NCBI GenBank assembly: GCA_964602115.1
Contig: CAZRQN010000009.1
Span: 1-40,452 of the forward strand
Reading direction: 5' to 3'
Length of the DNA stretch: 40,452 nucleotides
Source: JANOGU01 sp964602115
GTDB lineage: Bacteria; Pseudomonadota; Alphaproteobacteria; Rhodobacterales; Rhodobacteraceae
Shown here: positions 7,176 through 15,800 of the stretch, piece after piece
Layout: each line of letters opens with the position of its first letter
Numbering within the stretch: the stretch's first letter is position 1
The notes under the pieces: generated by a model
The model's database searches: none
Seen by the model: the letters and a program-made list of their open reading frames with translations, nothing else
What the model was told of the DNA's origin: nothing
Position numbers and translations under genes: made by a program

Positions 7176-8465
7176 ATGGCCAGAGCCAAGAGCCCATCGG
7201 GGGAAGACTCCGAGGCACCGGCGAAAGAGGATGCGGCTTTTGCCGCGTTCAACGCCGAACCGGCCCCAGGCATGTCGGCCACGGCCGAAGAGACCGCCCA
7301 ACCCTCCGGCGATGCCATCCCGCCGGCCCCGCCGGAGCCGCCCGTCCTTCCGCCCGCACCGCAGCGCCGTCAACGCGCGGGCTTCCTTCCCACCCTGCTG
7401 GGCGGGGCGGTAGCAGCGGGGCTGGGTTTCGGCCTTGCGCAGATTGTGCCTGCCGGCTGGCCCCTGGGCGGACCGTCCGCCGATCTTGCCGCGATTCAGG
7501 CCGAGATTGCGGCGCTGAAGGCGGCGGCCTCGGATCGACCCCCGTCGCCAGACCTGTCCCCCCTGGCCGATGGCCTCGATGCGCTGCAAACGCAGGTGTC
7601 TTCGCTGGAGACCGCCCTGGCCTCCCTGCCTGCCGCCGCGCCCGCGCCCGACCTTTCCGGGCTGACGGCCCGTATCGAAGCGCTGGAAGCGAACCTCTCG
7701 ACGGCACTGCCGGCTGCGGCGCCCGCCGATCTGGCGCCGCTGGAGGCGCGGATCGCCCGGCTTGAGGCCCGCCCGGCGGCGGCGCTGGCCGGCGATCCGC
7801 AGGCAGCGGCGCAGCTCGCCAGCGACCTCGCGGCGATCCGCGCCGAGCTTTCCGCCCAGACCGAGGCTGCGGCTGCTGCAAGAACCGAGATGTCGGCAGC
7901 GGCAGAAGCCGCAACGGCTGCCGTCGCCGAAGCCAAGGCCGAGGCCGAGCGCCTCAAGGCCGAGGGCGCCGCCGCCGTCGCTGCCGCTAGACGTGACGCG
8001 GCACTGGGCCGGGTCGCTGCGGCGGTGGACAGCGGTGCCCCCTTCGCCATTGCCCTGGCGGAGCTTGCCGCCGAGGGCACGGCCATCCCGGAGGTGCTGG
8101 CAACCCAGGCTGAAACCGGCGTCCCGACGCTTCTTTCGCTGCAATCGACTTTTCCCGAAGCCGCGCGCGCCGCGCTTGAGGCGAGCCTGAAGGCCGACAT
8201 GGGCGACACGACGATGGAGCGGATCGGGACCTTCCTGCGCACGCAGACCGGCGCCCGGGCTCTGGAGCCGCGCGAGGGCGCGGATCCCGATGCGGTGCTG
8301 TCGCGGGCCGAGGCGGCGCTGGCCGGGGGCGATCTGCCCGGCGCCGTAACCGAAATCGGCGGGCTGCCCGAGGCCGGGCTGGCGGAACTGGCCGACTGGA
8401 GGGCGCGGGCCCAGGCGCGGCTGGATGCCCTTGCGGCGGTCAACGAACTCGCGGCGGCGCCATGA
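7176..8465 (+). CDS. Mitofilin/Mic60-like inner-membrane protein (COG4223)
   Basis: The 429-residue protein has a Pro/Ala-rich cytoplasmic N-terminal segment (about 1-65), one membrane helix (about 69-92, TLLGGAVAAGLGFGLAQIVP), and a long Ala/Glu/Leu-rich coiled coil (about 97-275). A C-terminal mitofilin-type domain begins near GRVAAAVDSGAPFAIAL and continues through PGAVTEIGGLPEAGLAELADWRARAQARLDAL. Known alphaproteobacterial homologues are ancestors of mitochondrial Mic60, which shapes cristae junctions; in phototrophic relatives they help shape intracytoplasmic membranes. GAGGGAGG lies just upstream of the ATG. The gene sits between hemD and the HemY-like gene, its usual place, and overlaps the latter by ATGA (8462-8465). 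Confidence 0.9.
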   Translation: MARAKSPSGEDSEAPAKEDAAFAAFNAEPAPGMSATAEETAQPSGDAIPPAPPEPPVLPPAPQRRQRAGFLPTLLGGAVAAGLGFGLAQIVPAGWPLGGPSADLAAIQAEIAALKAAASDRPPSPDLSPLADGLDALQTQVSSLETALASLPAAAPAPDLSGLTARIEALEANLSTALPAAAPADLAPLEARIARLEARPAAALAGDPQAAAQLASDLAAIRAELSAQTEAAAAARTEMSAAAEAATAAVAEAKAEAERLKAEGAAAVAAARRDAALGRVAAAVDSGAPFAIALAELAAEGTAIPEVLATQAETGVPTLLSLQSTFPEAARAALEASLKADMGDTTMERIGTFLRTQTGARALEPREGADPDAVLSRAEAALAGGDLPGAVTEIGGLPEAGLAELADWRARAQARLDALAAVNELAAAP

Positions 8466-9862
8466 TCTGGTCGCTGGTCAAGATCCTTCTGTTCGTCCTG
8501 CTCGTGGCAGCCGGGACACTGGCGGCGAGCTGGCTTCTCGACACCGGTGGCGGGTTGCGCTTTGCGGTGGCGGGATGGGAATTCACGCTCGGCCCCTTGC
8601 AGGCGACCATCGCCGCCGTCCTTCTCGTCGCCGCCATCTGGGTGGCGATGATGGTCGTGGGGTTTGTCGTCGCCGTGCTGCGCTTCCTGACCGGCGACGA
8701 AACGGCGGTCAGCCGATACTTCGACCGCAACCGCGAGCGGAAGGGCTACCAGGCGCTGGCCGACGGGATGCTTGCCCTGGCCTCGGGCGAGCCGCGCACC
8801 GCGCTCGTCCGTGCCCAGCGGGCGGAGCGTTATCTCGGACGACCGGACCTGACGCTTCTGCTGACGGCGCAGGCGGCCGAACTGTCCGGCGACGGCGCCC
8901 GCGCAACCGAGGCCTACAAGGCATTGCTCGGCGACGAGAAGACGCGGTTCGTCGGCATTCGCGGTCTCCTGAAGCAAAAGCTCGCCGAGGGCGATACGTC
9001 CACCGCGCTGAAGCTCGCGGAGAAGGCCTTTGCCCTCAAGCCGCGCCACCCCGACACCCAGGACCTGCTGCTGAAGCTCCAGTCCGAGGCGGCGGACTGG
9101 AAGGGCGCCCGGGCGACGCTCGGCGCCAAGCTCAAGGCCGGCACGATGCCGCGCGACCTCTACCGCCGCCGCGACGCGGTTCTTGCCCTGCAGGAAGCCA
9201 AGGGCGTTCTGGACGAGGATGCGAGCCTTGAGGCGCGGGAGGCCGCGATCGAGGCCAATCGCCTCTCGCCCGACCTGATCCCTGCGGCGGCGATGGCGGC
9301 GCGGGCGCTGATCGCCAGCGGCGAGGGCAAGGCGGCGGCGCGGGTGCTGAAGAAAGCCTGGGAGGCGCAGCCCCATCCCGACCTCGCGGCGGTCTTTGCC
9401 GAAATTGCGCCGGACGAGACGCCTGCCGAGCGCCTGAAGCGCTTCCGGCTCTTGACGACCCTCCGGCCTGACGACGACGAGACGCGCCTTCTCCTCGCCG
9501 AACTGAACCTTTCCGCCGAGGATTTCCCTGCCGCGCGGCGGGCTCTCGGTGATCTCGTCACCCGCAAGCCAACCGCAAGGGTGCTGGCGATCATGGCCGC
9601 CGTCGCCCGGGGCGAGGGCGATGACGAGGCGGTGGTGCGCGGCTGGCTGTCCAAGGCGCTGACCGCGCCGCGCGGGCCGCAATGGTGCTGCGACAAGTGC
9701 CAGGCGATCCATGCGCAATGGGAGCCGATCTGCGGCAACTGCGGCGGCTTCGATACGCTGAGCTGGCGCGAACCGGCCGAAAGGACCGGGCCGAGCGCCA
9801 CGGGAACCGAACTGCTGCCGCTGCTGGTCGGCACTCAGAAGGACGGCGTGGCCGGGGACTGA
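8462..9862 (+). CDS. HemY-like tetratricopeptide membrane protein with C-terminal zinc ribbon
   Basis: A 466-residue inner-membrane protein of the HemY (COG3898) family, linked by genome context to haem synthesis; it is not the protoporphyrinogen oxidase that is also called HemY. Two N-terminal membrane helices (about 3-25 and 44-76) are followed by the hallmark AVSRYFDRNRERKGYQALADGMLALASGEPRTAL and a series of TPR-like helical hairpins. A short zinc ribbon near the C-terminus has Cys410-x2-Cys413 and Cys424-x2-Cys427. Zinc ribbons are usual in the alphaproteobacterial branch. Translation is coupled to the Mic60-like gene. The stop lies only 7 bp from the stop of the convergent gene at 9870, with no obvious terminator between. 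Confidence 0.9.
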   Translation: MIWSLVKILLFVLLVAAGTLAASWLLDTGGGLRFAVAGWEFTLGPLQATIAAVLLVAAIWVAMMVVGFVVAVLRFLTGDETAVSRYFDRNRERKGYQALADGMLALASGEPRTALVRAQRAERYLGRPDLTLLLTAQAAELSGDGARATEAYKALLGDEKTRFVGIRGLLKQKLAEGDTSTALKLAEKAFALKPRHPDTQDLLLKLQSEAADWKGARATLGAKLKAGTMPRDLYRRRDAVLALQEAKGVLDEDASLEAREAAIEANRLSPDLIPAAAMAARALIASGEGKAAARVLKKAWEAQPHPDLAAVFAEIAPDETPAERLKRFRLLTTLRPDDDETRLLLAELNLSAEDFPAARRALGDLVTRKPTARVLAIMAAVARGEGDDEAVVRGWLSKALTAPRGPQWCCDKCQAIHAQWEPICGNCGGFDTLSWREPAERTGPSATGTELLPLLVGTQKDGVAGD

Positions 9863-9869
9863 GCGGCGG

Positions 9870-11405
9870 TCACTTCTTCTTTTTCTTCTTCTTCAGCTCT
9901 TCGACGATCTTTTCCGTCATCAGGTTGGAGCATTCGCTGATGGCGGAGGCGTCCAGAAGGATCAGGCGGAAGGTCCGTTCCAGCGCCTTGATGTCCAGGA
10001 CATTCAGCGTCTTCATGATCGCCTCGCCGATCGCCGGGCCGATGAACTTGCTCAGGGCCTTCTTCGCCACGTCGGCGGCATATTTGTCGATCAGCTTGTC
10101 GGCTTCCTTGTAGAAGGTCTCGATGTGGATCTCCCCATCGGCCTTCTTCAGGATTTCCTTCTCGACGGAGCGACGCAGTTTCGTTCGCGCGTCGCCATCG
10201 AAGGTGAAGTAGCGCATGCCCTGCTTTTCATCGATCCATTTGTTCAGGGGCCCGAGCGCGACGCCGGTTCCGAAGTTCTTGACCACGTTGTTGCCGAACT
10301 CCTCGAGCGTCATCTTCGGATCGCCCTTGAGCGCCTTGGCCGCGTCGGCGACGGCCCCTTCCAGAACCTTCTTGCCGCCTTCCGTCATGACGTACTTGAC
10401 GATGTACTCGATGGCTTCCTTGCTCACACCCTGGGCAATAAGCTTCTTGCCGATGCTGTCGGTGATGCCCCGCGAGATGAACTCGGCCACCGACTTGCCG
10501 CCACCGCCGCCCTTCGACAGCCAACCTGTCACTGCGCCCACAAGCGAGTCGAGCAGCACCCGGCTGACCATGCCGCCCGGATCCTGGCCTTTGGCGTTGC
10601 CGGCCGACCAGTTGCCGACTTCGCCGGCGGCGCTTTCCAGCCCCTTGACCGCTGCGCCGCCGATCACCGCAGAGGCCAGCACCCCGGTGCCGAGGCTCGC
10701 CGCTGCCACCGGCGCGGCATAGATCGACAGGACGGTGAAGCTCGTCCACTTGGTGACCTCCAGTCCCGTCACCCAGTTGCCGGCGCCATCGATCATCTCC
10801 TCGCGATACTTTCGCATCTCGTCGAGGGCCGCATTGATCTCGCCGGGAGCCGTCCGCGCCCGCTTCATGAAGCCGCCGAAATCCTGCGCCTTGGCGAGGG
10901 TTTCCAGATCCCAGGCAGCCTTTTCCGCCTTGTCGATCAGCCCCTTGGCCGGAAGCTTGGCGCCACGGGTGGCCTGCACGAAGAAGGAGACGATATACTG
11001 GTCGTTGTTCAGATCGTTGAAGTGCTCCCAGGCGGTCTTGGCCTCGACCGCCTTCATCTTGGCTTCCCTGACAGGGCCGCTGAGCAGCTTGTCGGTCATC
11101 TTCTTCTGCTCGGACTTCCACTCCCTGTCGGTGAAGCCCGCCATCTTGCCGCCGCCGATATCGACATAGACGGTCGGCTGGTCCTTCTCGATCTTGCCGG
11201 TCTTGATCGCACGGGCGACCGCAGGAGCGGTTTCGGCGTCAACCTCGCCCGTTTCCTTCACCCCCGCTCGCTTCTGGAATTCCTTCAGCGCGGCTGCGGT
11301 GTTCTTCCCCAGGATGCCATCGACCTTCAGCTCCGGCTTGGGCTTGATGAGCTTGTTCAGCATCTCCTGGATGGGCTTGACCTTGCCCGGCGGCATTTCG
11401 GCCAT
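9870..11405 (-). CDS. Peptidoglycan-binding-domain protein with Gly/Ala-rich hydrophobic core; function unknown
   Basis: 511 residues, not recognised as a characterised protein. Residues about 10-68 match a PG_binding_1 three-helix domain: IQEMLNKLI, then KVDGILGKNTAAALKEFQKRAG, then a second half-repeat GEVDAETAPAVARAI. Residues about 75-215 are charged and helical. Residues about 219-300 hold a Gly/Ala-rich hydrophobic stretch (YAAPVAAASLGTGVLASAVI and VLLDSLVGAVTGWLSKGGGGG) like the glycine-rich regions ahead of toxin domains in polymorphic toxins. The remaining ~200 residues are helical and of unknown fold, and the protein ends in seven lysines. No signal peptide is seen. GAGGA lies 7 nt before the ATG. 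The neighbours are tRNA-Thr and the CpXC/giant-protein operon on the same strand, suggesting a common system, which is inference. Confidence 0.75.
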   Translation of the reverse strand: MAEMPPGKVKPIQEMLNKLIKPKPELKVDGILGKNTAAALKEFQKRAGVKETGEVDAETAPAVARAIKTGKIEKDQPTVYVDIGGGKMAGFTDREWKSEQKKMTDKLLSGPVREAKMKAVEAKTAWEHFNDLNNDQYIVSFFVQATRGAKLPAKGLIDKAEKAAWDLETLAKAQDFGGFMKRARTAPGEINAALDEMRKYREEMIDGAGNWVTGLEVTKWTSFTVLSIYAAPVAAASLGTGVLASAVIGGAAVKGLESAAGEVGNWSAGNAKGQDPGGMVSRVLLDSLVGAVTGWLSKGGGGGKSVAEFISRGITDSIGKKLIAQGVSKEAIEYIVKYVMTEGGKKVLEGAVADAAKALKGDPKMTLEEFGNNVVKNFGTGVALGPLNKWIDEKQGMRYFTFDGDARTKLRRSVEKEILKKADGEIHIETFYKEADKLIDKYAADVAKKALSKFIGPAIGEAIMKTLNVLDIKALERTFRLILLDASAISECSNLMTEKIVEELKKKKKKK

Positions 11406-11660
11406 GATGAATTCCTCAAAATCTCTGCGGGCAGTCTATCCGTATCTGTCGATGTTGCGATGGATTCGCGAAGTAGGGAAGCCCCGACCTGCCAGGATTG
11501 ACCTCCGTGGTCCCGCACCGTAAGGGAGCGCCCACCCTGCGGGAGCTCAGCCGGTCGGGCACGGCAATCGTCCGTGGCGTGCCAACTCCTGAAAGGCGTG
11601 TAAGGCCAAAGGGTTAGGCGGGGGGTTGAATTGTTGGCAGGGCCATAGTAGGGCCTAGCC

Positions 11661-11755
11661 CGAGAAGGATGCCGCTGTAGCTCAGCTGGTAGAGCACGTC
11701 ATTCGTAATGATGGGGTCGGGGGTTCGAGTCCCTTCAGCGGCACCATCCTTCTCG
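11661..11755 (+). repeat. 10-bp inverted repeat enclosing tRNA-Thr
   Basis: CGAGAAGGAT at 11661-11670 and its exact reverse complement ATCCTTCTCG at 11746-11755 flank the tRNA. In a precursor transcript they would pair directly outside the acceptor stem, leaving only ACC of the 3' end bulged. The outcome could be a processing stem for RNase P and 3' nucleases, or part of a terminator. Confidence 0.7.
11671..11746 (+). tRNA. tRNA-Thr (anticodon CGT)
   Basis: A complete cloverleaf can be folded by hand. The acceptor stem is GCCGCTG/CAGCGGC (perfect), the D-arm is GCTC...GAGC, and the anticodon stem is CGTCA/TGATG around the loop TTCGTAA with anticodon CGT at 11704-11706. The T-arm is GGGGG-TTCGAGT-CCCTT. 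The discriminator is A and the CCA end is encoded. It reads ACG threonine codons. The 5' leader (11661-11670, CGAGAAGGAT) and 3' trailer (ATCCTTCTCG, 11746-11755) are perfect inverted repeats, extending the acceptor stem in the precursor and perhaps serving as its terminator. Confidence 0.97.
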
Positions 11756-12122
11756 ATCAGAAGATCCATCTTTGCACTTCAGCGCCTGGTTGATCCGGGC
11801 AGCGCCTGCGGCAAGCCCGTTCCATCGGGGAACAGGCCATGGCCAGGGCGCATGTGCTGAAATTGGTTGGGCTCCAATGCAGGTGGCGCCAACCCTCTTC
11901 CCTGTCGCCGTCTCTCCGGCCACACCTCAATCCGGAAGGTGAGCTCCGTTTCTGTGCCCCGAAGTGAAACGCACGCGCTGCCCCCGGAAAGCCGCGCCGT
12001 CACGGAAGTTGCGGCCTGACACCCGCCGGTCTCCGGGCATCCGGAGAACAGGACGCGCGGAAATGCAGGAACCACGCGCGGGGTTCGGCGTCAGGATCGC
12101 GACGAGCGGAAGGCGCCAGCGT
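11747..12122. other. Intergenic stretch without a supported gene
   Basis: This lies between tRNA-Thr and the stop of the CpXC gene. Short open frames on both strands lack ribosome sites and family-like sequence. The only structures seen are the tRNA trailer repeat and a perfect 7-bp hairpin at 12030-12047. No copy of the tRNA 3' end was found here that would mark an attachment site. Confidence 0.6.
12030..12047 (-). terminator. Hairpin downstream of the CpXC/giant-protein operon
   Basis: TCTCCGG/CCGGAGA with a 4-nt loop lies about 75 nt after the CpXC stop when read on the minus strand. It has no U-run. It may stabilise the 3' end of the mRNA or be part of a termination region. Confidence 0.35.
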
Positions 12123-12860
12123 CTATACTGCTGCGATGTCGCCGGTTGCCGGTTCGAGCGGCCTCGGCGCGCCACGGCCCTGGCCGAGAAACAGCTTCTG
12201 CATGTCCACGAACGGCCCGTCGGTCAGCTGTGCCAGGACCGGCTCCCAGGGCGCGAGATTGGCGGCGAACGTGTCGTAGGCCGCACGCGGCAGCACGACC
12301 TCCTCCACCGGCGCCTCGGTTGCGCTCTCGATCCAGAGGAAGGGCAGGACGTCGTCGGCCACCCTGAGCAGCCGCATCTCGGTGCCCAGGTCCAGCGGCG
12401 CCTCCGGCAGGTTGCGCAGAAGGTCGAGCTTGATCAGCTCGATGATGCGGTCGTCCAGCCCATGCTCGCGCAGGATCAACTTCTCGCGCAACGCCGGCCA
12501 TCCGAAAGTCAGGCGCACGTCGAGCGTTTCGCCCACGACCCGCGCCGCAGCTGGCGCGCGCCCGCCGTAGGAGGAGGCGAAAAGCTCGCTCACCTCGTCT
12601 TCGATGGTCAGGTACTGCGTGACCCGGGGCGCCTGCATCGCCGCGATCCACTGCCGCCGCCCGGCATCGAAGAAGTTGAACTCCGGCTGCAGGCGGAAGC
12701 TCTCGCCGCAGGCGCCGCAGGTCGTATCCTGGAACTTGTCGTCGAGGATCGCCTGCCGCAGGTCGGGGCGGCGGTCGGCGTTGACGCTGCCCACCGCGTC
12801 CATGGTGATCAGCGCCTGGCAGTTCGGACAGACGAGGTTGACCGGATGGAACAGGGACAT
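12123..12860 (-). CDS. CpXC domain protein
   Basis: A 245-residue, probably cytosolic protein. Its N-terminal half has the CpXC signature: CPNC (Cys11, Cys14) and CGAC (Cys48, Cys51), which should hold one zinc ion. Between the pairs and after them comes the family-like sequence QAILDDKFQDTTCGACGESF followed by PEFNFFDAGRRQWIAAM. The C-terminal half (about 85-245) is helical with an acidic central part and is not recognised. The function of CpXC proteins is unknown. GGGAGG is 7 nt before the ATG. It starts 13 nt after the stop of the 1,742-residue gene, so the two form an operon, and it may serve the giant protein as partner, chaperone or immunity factor. That role is inference. Confidence 0.8.
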   Translation of the reverse strand: MSLFHPVNLVCPNCQALITMDAVGSVNADRRPDLRQAILDDKFQDTTCGACGESFRLQPEFNFFDAGRRQWIAAMQAPRVTQYLTIEDEVSELFASSYGGRAPAAARVVGETLDVRLTFGWPALREKLILREHGLDDRIIELIKLDLLRNLPEAPLDLGTEMRLLRVADDVLPFLWIESATEAPVEEVVLPRAAYDTFAANLAPWEPVLAQLTDGPFVDMQKLFLGQGRGAPRPLEPATGDIAAV

Positions 12861-12873
12861 CTCGCGCCCTCCC

Positions 12874-15800
12874 TCAAAGTGCCTTGAGCCAGCCGACAGC
12901 CGGATGGGTCGGCTTCAGCTTGCCCGCATGATAGGCGGCGTAAAGCTCGGCGAACCATTCGCCGGGCGCGCGGAACTGGTAGCCGGTCATTCCCTGCTTG
13001 CGCGCTGCCAGGGCGTAGCTTGTCCAGCTGTTCGGATAGCTTTCCTGATAGACGACGCCGGCAATGGCCAATTTTGCCGCCGTTGCATTGTTCGACCACG
13101 GGTTGTTGCCGACCCCTGCCATGTCCACATAGGCCCGCATCGCCACGCGCCGGCTTTCCCAATCCTCGGGTTGCGTGCCCTTGGGTGGGGGTGGCAGCGC
13201 GGCATTGGCGTTGTGAGCGAGGTACTGCGCGCAATAGGTCTCGTCATATTTGAAATGGCCGGCAAGCACTGCGGCAATGGGCTTGATGTTGCGCACATAG
13301 TTCGTCCAGCCGCCGTGGTCGGGCCTGGCCTGGTTCTTCTCCATGTAGCCGTGCTTGTCGTCCACCGCATGTCCGACCTCGTGCATCGTGTTCCACGAGA
13401 AGAACGAAACCTCGTCCTTGTTGGCCGGCTGGCACTCCGGATCGGCGCCGCCGACCTCGTGTTCCTGGCCGAAACCGTAGGCACCGGATTTCGCTGCGTC
13501 GCCTTCGTTCATGACGACATTCTTCTTGGCGCCATCCTCGTAGAAAGACCCGCCGCCCGGCGTGATCTGGAATTCGCGCATGCTGTCGTTGAAGACGACA
13601 TCCTTGGCCGGCAGGTGCGACATGATGTCGTAGAAACGCTGGATGTTCGGCCCGTCCTTGTTGCCGTCGGGGTTCTCGACCGTACGGGCGGCGTCGGCAA
13701 AGTCCCGCAGCTTGACGCCGAAGCGTGCCTCGAAGGCCACCCGCAGGATCGCCCGCTTGGCGTTGGGTTCCAGCCCGTCCATCATCGCGTCGAGCTGCTG
13801 CTGCCCGTTCGGCTGCGCCAGGATCGCCTTGATGTCGGCCACCGAAGGCGGCTTGGTCGCGTCGTTCTCGCGCATGTCGGCCATGACGCGGGACGACAGG
13901 ATCAGGTCCTTGACCTCCTGGCAGAGCTTGAGCGACTCGGCAGGCTTCTTTGCGGCGGACTGGTCGGCTGCGGACTTGAGCTTGGCCCTGATCGTGTCGA
14001 GTGCGGGCTTGATCGCGTAGCGCTGCTTGTGCTTGTCCAGTGTCTCGACGGCGGGCTCCACCTCGGGTGAGGCGCGCAGTACCAGATAGGCGGCCTGATC
14101 GTCGGCCATCTTCTTCGTGTCGGCGACGGCCTTCATGATCACCTCGACGGCCTTGGTCGCCGCCCCCGCGCCGGCGGGCGCGTTGCCCTGTGCCTCGGCC
14201 GCCGTGATGTCGGCCTCGAGTTTGGCGATCTCGGGCGCGATATAGTCCTTCTGCGCATGGCCCTTCAGCGCGTTTACCTGGTCGCGGGCGGCCTTTACCG
14301 AGCCGCCGATCATCTTCGCCTGCTGGATCGCCACCTCGGCGCGGGTCAGCGCGTCGGTCGCGCCCTTGAACCGGGACTTGGCAACGTCCGGCGCCAGACC
14401 GCCGGCTTCAATCGCGGCGATCTCGGAGGCGACGAAGTCCAGGTCGGGCTTGGCCGCCGCTGCCTGCGGAAGCGTGGCAAGCTTGTCGCGCCGCTTCTTC
14501 GCCTCGGCCAGCATGGCCTTGGACGGTCCGGCATTGCCCAGCGCGGCCTGCTGCTTGGCAAAGGCGGCGGAGCTGTCGGCGGTCTTGATCGCCTCGGCGG
14601 CCTCGGGAAGGATCGCCTTCATCTCGGCGGCCGGCGGCCCCGCGTCGCCGCCCTCGGCCTGCTTCACGGCAGCATCGAACCGTGCCCGCAGCCGGGTGGT
14701 CAGCGGCTCGATGACGGCCTTGTTCTTGTGTGCTTCTGCCGCCTTCAGCTTGGCCTCGGCAGGCTTGCGCGCCTCGGCGAACTTGGCCCAGTCCTTCGCC
14801 CTTGCCGGAAGCTTGTCCAGCTTCGGCGGGATCGCCGTCATGATCGTCTGGGCAGGGACATATTTGCGCTCCTTGGCCAGAGCCAGGCCGTCGGCATATT
14901 CCTTCTCCACCGCCTTCAGCGGCTCCTCGATCGCCGCGTTGCGCACCTTGGCCACCGCCTTGATCTTCGTATCCGCCGCCTTGCGCGCCGGCTCATAGGT
15001 GGCGTTGGCCTTGATCGCGGCATCGGCCTCCTGCACGGCCCAGGACACTTCGCTCAGCATCCTGTTGCCGCCATCGAACATGCCCTGGGCCATCATCGCC
15101 TCGGCTTCGGCAAGTTTCTTCCGCGCCTTGGCCAGAGCCGGAGCACCCGCTTCCTTGCCCGGTCCCGCGATCGTGGGGAGCCAGTTGGTGAAGAAGTTCT
15201 TGCGCCGAGTGTCGAAGGCGGCGCAGGTGACCACATCGGCGGTCGTCGGCCCCGCCAGCGCCGCGCCCCGCGCAGCCGAGGCGCCGGCGGTCGCAAGGTC
15301 GTTCTTCTTCAGCGCCGCATCGACCTCCTTCAGGATTGCATCGAGATCCTTGGTCCGCTTGGCCATGAGCTTGACGACAGGTGCCCCGGCCGCCGTGATC
15401 TGACCCTTGACGGCGACGGTCGCCGCCCTGTCAGCCTTCACCTGCGGCCAGGCTGTGGCGTCGGCATCGGCCTTGTCGGCGACCTTCTTGGCATCGGTCA
15501 GCTTGACCTCACCGGCCGGGTAGTCGAACTTCGGACCATTCGCGAGCGCCTCGGCTTCCTTGATCCGCTGGTTCACCGTGGCGATCGCGGTCTTGATGAT
15601 GTTGTCGGCGTTCTTGCCGGGCAGTGCTGTCGCCTGGGTCTTGGCATCCGCGAGGTGGCGCTCGAACGGCCCCTTGCCCAGGATCTTGACCAGCGCGCCT
15701 TCGAGAATCTTGATCGCCGCATCGAGCGACTTTCGCGCCCTGGCAAAGTCCGGCTTGGGCTTGCCCTTCTCGTCCTTGGCCTTCTTGGCCTCGGCATCGG

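Noticed and set aside
5262..8144. 960-codon open frame on the minus strand spanning tsaD, hemD and the Mic60-like gene
   Set aside because: Only its last 358 codons are tsaD. The rest is antisense to hemD and the Mic60-like gene and has low-complexity Arg/Gly sequence.
7496..9718. 740-codon minus-strand open frame
   Set aside because: Antisense shadow of the Mic60-like and HemY-like genes, with Ser/Ala/Arg-rich sequence caused by high GC.
11671..11746. tRNA-Thr as attachment site of an integrated island
   Set aside because: No integrase and no repeated tRNA 3' end were found in the window; kept only as a possibility.
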